Assembly (NCBI GenBank): GCA_910577635.1
Contig: CAJTNR010000024.1
Location: 1 to 33,603 of the forward strand
Direction: 5' to 3'
Origin: an uncultured Vampirovibrio sp.
Lineage (GTDB): Bacteria > Cyanobacteriota > Vampirovibrionia > Gastranaerophilales > Gastranaerophilaceae
Length of the DNA: 33,603 nucleotides
In this document: one piece after another, positions 31,097-33,603 of the stretch
Position numbering within the stretch: the stretch's first letter is position 1
Layout of the letters: the number at the start of each line of letters is the position of its first letter
Program-made: the position numbers and the translations under genes
Notes under the pieces: model-generated
What the model saw: only the letters and a program-made list of their open reading frames with translations
What the model was told of the DNA's origin: nothing
Databases searched by the model: none

Positions 31097-33253
31097 ATGC
31101 TAAGTAAAATTCTAAAACCAAAATCAATAGCCGTTATTGGGGCTTCAACCAAGCCTAAGACAATTGGTTCTGAACTAATGCAAAGATTAAGAGATTATAA
31201 ATTCAAGGGTGATATATACCCAGTTAATCCCAAAGGAGGGATTATTGAAGGTTTTAAGGCTTATACAACAGTTGAAGAAATACCCGCTGAAATCGACTTA
31301 GCGGTTATTGTTGTCAATGCTAAGTTTGTATTAGATACAATTGACCAATGCAACAGAAAAGGAATTAAAGGTCTTTGTATTATTACAGCAGGCTTTAAAG
31401 AAACAGGTAAAGAAGGGGCGGAAGTTGAGCGTCAGCTGTTAGAAAAAGTTAAAGAGTATGGAATGCGCCTTGTTGGACCAAATTGCCTTGGTGTTTTAAA
31501 TACTCATCCTGATATTTCAATGGATGCAACATTTGCTGAAAGTCTTCCTGTTCGAGGTGATATTGGTTTTGTTTCCCAATCAGGAGCACTGGGCGGTGGA
31601 ATTTTAAATATCTTAAAAGATTTAAATGTCGGATTCGCACAGTTTGTATCAATCGGAAACCAGGCTGATGTTAATGCTGAAACTGCTCTTGAGTACTGGG
31701 AAAACGATGATGATGTTAAGCAAATTCTGCTTTATATGGAATCAATCCAGAATCCTTCTAACTTTAGAAAACTTGCAACAAGAATTTCCAAGAAAAAACC
31801 CATTGTTGCACTAAAAGCGGGTCGATCTGCAGCAGGAGCAAGTGCTGCATCAAGTCATACAGGTTCCTTAGCAGGTGCCGATAAGGCAGCGAACGCTCTA
31901 TTAAAACAATCAGGAGTAATTAGAGAATATTCTCTAAAAAACCTCTTTGCAACAGCAAAAGTTTTTTCTAACTGCCCGATTCCTAAAGGAGACAGAGTTG
32001 CAATTATAACAAACTCAGGGGGTCCAGGGATCATGGCAACAGATGCTATTTGTGAGTATGGTTTGCAAATAGCTAAAATTAGCGATGAAACTAAAGACAA
32101 ACTAAGAAGTTTTCTTCCAAGTGCAGCTTCTGTTAAAAACCCGATTGACATGATTGCAAGCGCTCCAATTGAGCATTACAAGCAAACCTTAGAAACTGTA
32201 ATTGCTGATCAAAATGTTGATATGATAATGGTAATTTATCTTCCTTTCCTAGGTTTAAAGGATATTGATGTTGCCCGTGCAGTTATGGAAATTAAAGCTA
32301 AAAACCCAGCTAAACCGATTATTGGCGTATTTATGACAAAAAGTGAATTCTTTACACAACTAGCAGAGCAAAATGTTAACACTCCTTTCTTTATGTACGC
32401 TGAAGAAGCAGCGGAAGGACTTCATAGATTAAACCAGCAAAGATTGTGGCAGCAAAGACCCCTGGGGCAAATTCCCGATTTTAAAGTTGATAGAGCCCGC
32501 GCTGAAGCGATTATAAGACAATCAATTCTTGAAAACAGAGCTCAATTGACTACAAGAGAATCAATTGATGTATTAGATGCTTATGGAATCCGTGTTTGCA
32601 AGTCCGGTTTTGCAACCAATATAGAAGAAGTTGTAAAACTAGGAAATTCAATCGGATATCCTGTTGTTATGAAAATGACATCTAAAACAACAAGCCATAA
32701 AACAGATGTAGGCGGTGTTCGGGTGAATATTCAATCAGAAGAACAACTAAGGGCTGAATACAACGACTTAATCCAAAAATTAACCGAAAAAGGTCTTATT
32801 GAAGGTCTTGAAGGTGTAATTATTCAAGAAATGGTAAAAGGAAGCAGGGAAATGGTTTGCGGTATTGCAACCGATCCTCAATACGGACCAATGATGATGT
32901 TTGGACTTGGCGGTGTATTTATTGAAGTAATGAAGGATGTAACCTTTAGAATTGCTCCTTTAGCTGATATTGATGCTATGGAAATGATTAAATCAACTAA
33001 AGCATATAAGCTCCTAGAAGGTGCCCGTGGTACAAAACCCGCTCAAATGGAGCAAATTCAAGAAACCCTATTGAGATTATCTCAACTAGTAACTGATTAT
33101 CCTTTTATAGATGAACTCGACATTAATCCTCTGTTAATTTCAGAATCAACAGGCGAAGGAATTGCAGTTGACGGTCGTATTAAGGTTCGTTTAGAAGAAG
33201 CACTTGACAAGCTTCAATGCACTTGCAAAACTTGCAGCGGCTGCTGTCAATAA
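31097..33253 (+). CDS. ADP-forming acyl-CoA synthetase (fused alpha-beta) with Cys-rich tail
   Basis: A 718-aa enzyme of the ADP-forming acetate-CoA ligase family, which makes ATP from acetyl-CoA (or a related acyl-CoA) during fermentation. The CoA-binding domain begins PKSIAVIGAS (8-17). The ligase region has GFVSQSGALGGG (157-168) and the phosphohistidine segment SSHTGSLAGAD (H254). The C-terminal ATP-grasp domain is seen in VVMKMTSKTTSHKTDVGGV. Alpha and beta parts are fused in one chain, and no GNAT acetyltransferase domain is attached. The protein ends with a short tail, C708, C710, C713, C716 and C717 in CTCKTCSGCC, unlike most family members. A strong AAAGGATA ribosome site lies upstream. 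Confidence 0.93.
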   Translation: MLSKILKPKSIAVIGASTKPKTIGSELMQRLRDYKFKGDIYPVNPKGGIIEGFKAYTTVEEIPAEIDLAVIVVNAKFVLDTIDQCNRKGIKGLCIITAGFKETGKEGAEVERQLLEKVKEYGMRLVGPNCLGVLNTHPDISMDATFAESLPVRGDIGFVSQSGALGGGILNILKDLNVGFAQFVSIGNQADVNAETALEYWENDDDVKQILLYMESIQNPSNFRKLATRISKKKPIVALKAGRSAAGASAASSHTGSLAGADKAANALLKQSGVIREYSLKNLFATAKVFSNCPIPKGDRVAIITNSGGPGIMATDAICEYGLQIAKISDETKDKLRSFLPSAASVKNPIDMIASAPIEHYKQTLETVIADQNVDMIMVIYLPFLGLKDIDVARAVMEIKAKNPAKPIIGVFMTKSEFFTQLAEQNVNTPFFMYAEEAAEGLHRLNQQRLWQQRPLGQIPDFKVDRARAEAIIRQSILENRAQLTTRESIDVLDAYGIRVCKSGFATNIEEVVKLGNSIGYPVVMKMTSKTTSHKTDVGGVRVNIQSEEQLRAEYNDLIQKLTEKGLIEGLEGVIIQEMVKGSREMVCGIATDPQYGPMMMFGLGGVFIEVMKDVTFRIAPLADIDAMEMIKSTKAYKLLEGARGTKPAQMEQIQETLLRLSQLVTDYPFIDELDINPLLISESTGEGIAVDGRIKVRLEEALDKLQCTCKTCSGCCQ

Positions 33254-33270
33254 TCAAGTTAATAAAAACT

Positions 33271-33308
33271 AAAATTCGGCTCTTAATTACAAGGAGCCGA
33301 ATTTTTTT
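33271..33308. terminator. Terminator after the acyl-CoA synthetase gene
   Basis: The stem AAATTCGGCTC (33272-33282) / GAGCCGAATTT (33294-33304) ends in a run of T. The A-rich left arm also allows termination for the convergent gene on the right. Confidence 0.93.
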
Positions 33309-33316
33309 AATTTTAA

Positions 33317-33603
33317 TTATAACTTCCCTTGGAATTTTTGAAGCATTTTGTCTTTTGCAGCTCTTGAAACTTCAGTTGGAACAACTTTGTGCAAAGCATC
33401 TGTTATATAGGTCAAATATGTGCTTGCGAATACTTTTTGAGCTTTTTTTGCAAGTTTTTCATTCCCTGAATATTTTCTTATCCATCTTATTGCCTTAGAG
33501 CTTTTAACAGCTTCATCGAAAAGAGCAGAAGCCTATACTAAAGCGCTTATTTTAGCTGAGTTTTTATGAAGAAAAGTTTTATAAGCTTTGTCATTGTTTA
33601 TTA
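33317..33603 (-). pseudogene. 3' part of an unknown gene, interrupted by in-frame TAG
   Basis: Read on the minus strand from the window edge, a continuous frame encodes INNDKAYKTFLHKNSAKISA followed by LV, then TAG at 33535-33533, then ASALFDEAVKSSKAIRWIRK and about 50 further residues to the TAA at 33317-33319. Both sides of the TAG look like coding sequence (Lys/Ala-rich helices), so the stop probably interrupts a real gene or is read through. No ATG near the TAG would explain a separate downstream gene. No family recognised. A bidirectional terminator lies just beyond the stop. Confidence 0.55.

Noticed and set aside
1..33603. CRISPR array
   Set aside because: No regularly spaced short direct repeats were seen anywhere in the window.

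Overview
The window is AT-rich bacterial chromosome carrying mostly single-copy housekeeping genes plus a short accessory stretch at the left end. Likely source, by inference only: an anaerobic, fermentative, non-photosynthetic relative of the Cyanobacteria (Vampirovibrionia / 'Melainabacteria', Gastranaerophilales-like). Supports are an ADP-forming acetyl-CoA synthetase, a three-domain NifU with NifS, a transketolase split in two, and several proteins that open with a short M-[KR]-I...F-K-G leader. No 16S rRNA or photosynthesis gene is present, so the placement is tentative.

Left end (1-2290): an accessory island next to tRNA-Ile(GAT). It holds an M23 peptidase whose N-terminus resembles a motif of phage head proteins, a small secreted protein, and a tiny gene broken by an in-frame TGA. 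The 5' part of the peptidase gene and its upstream region are duplicated at bases 1-257. In both copies the duplicated block is followed by a hairpin terminator and then a tRNA 3' end: the intact tRNA-Ile in one copy, a degenerate fragment in the other. This looks like repeated insertion at a tRNA gene.

Centre-left (2291-9955): argS, two small unknown genes, the iron-sulfur pair nifU-nifS, two tandem 306-aa paralogs built of three NUMOD1-like modules without a nuclease (the first has a run of nine C in codons 4-6), and pheS.

Centre (9952-17458): a tightly overlapping minus-strand operon of a WecG/TagA glycosyltransferase, transketolase N and C halves, ftsE, ftsX and an HDOD protein, which couples envelope sugar chemistry, a pentose-phosphate enzyme and division-linked peptidoglycan control. 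It faces a divergent Gfo/Idh/MocA oxidoreductase gene. leuA follows on the minus strand.

Centre-right (17632-26244): three lineage-type genes (two overlapping membrane proteins and a sugar-nucleotidyltransferase-like protein, two of the three with an FKG leader), dnaK, a thrS lacking the TGS domain, a small membrane protein, and leuD-leuB without leuC.

Right (26375-33603): a small winged-helix protein, then the rpmF-plsX-fabD-fabG operon followed closely by a secreted ankyrin protein, a small radical SAM protein, a fused ADP-forming acyl-CoA synthetase with a cysteine-rich tail, and the end of an unknown gene interrupted by an in-frame TAG.
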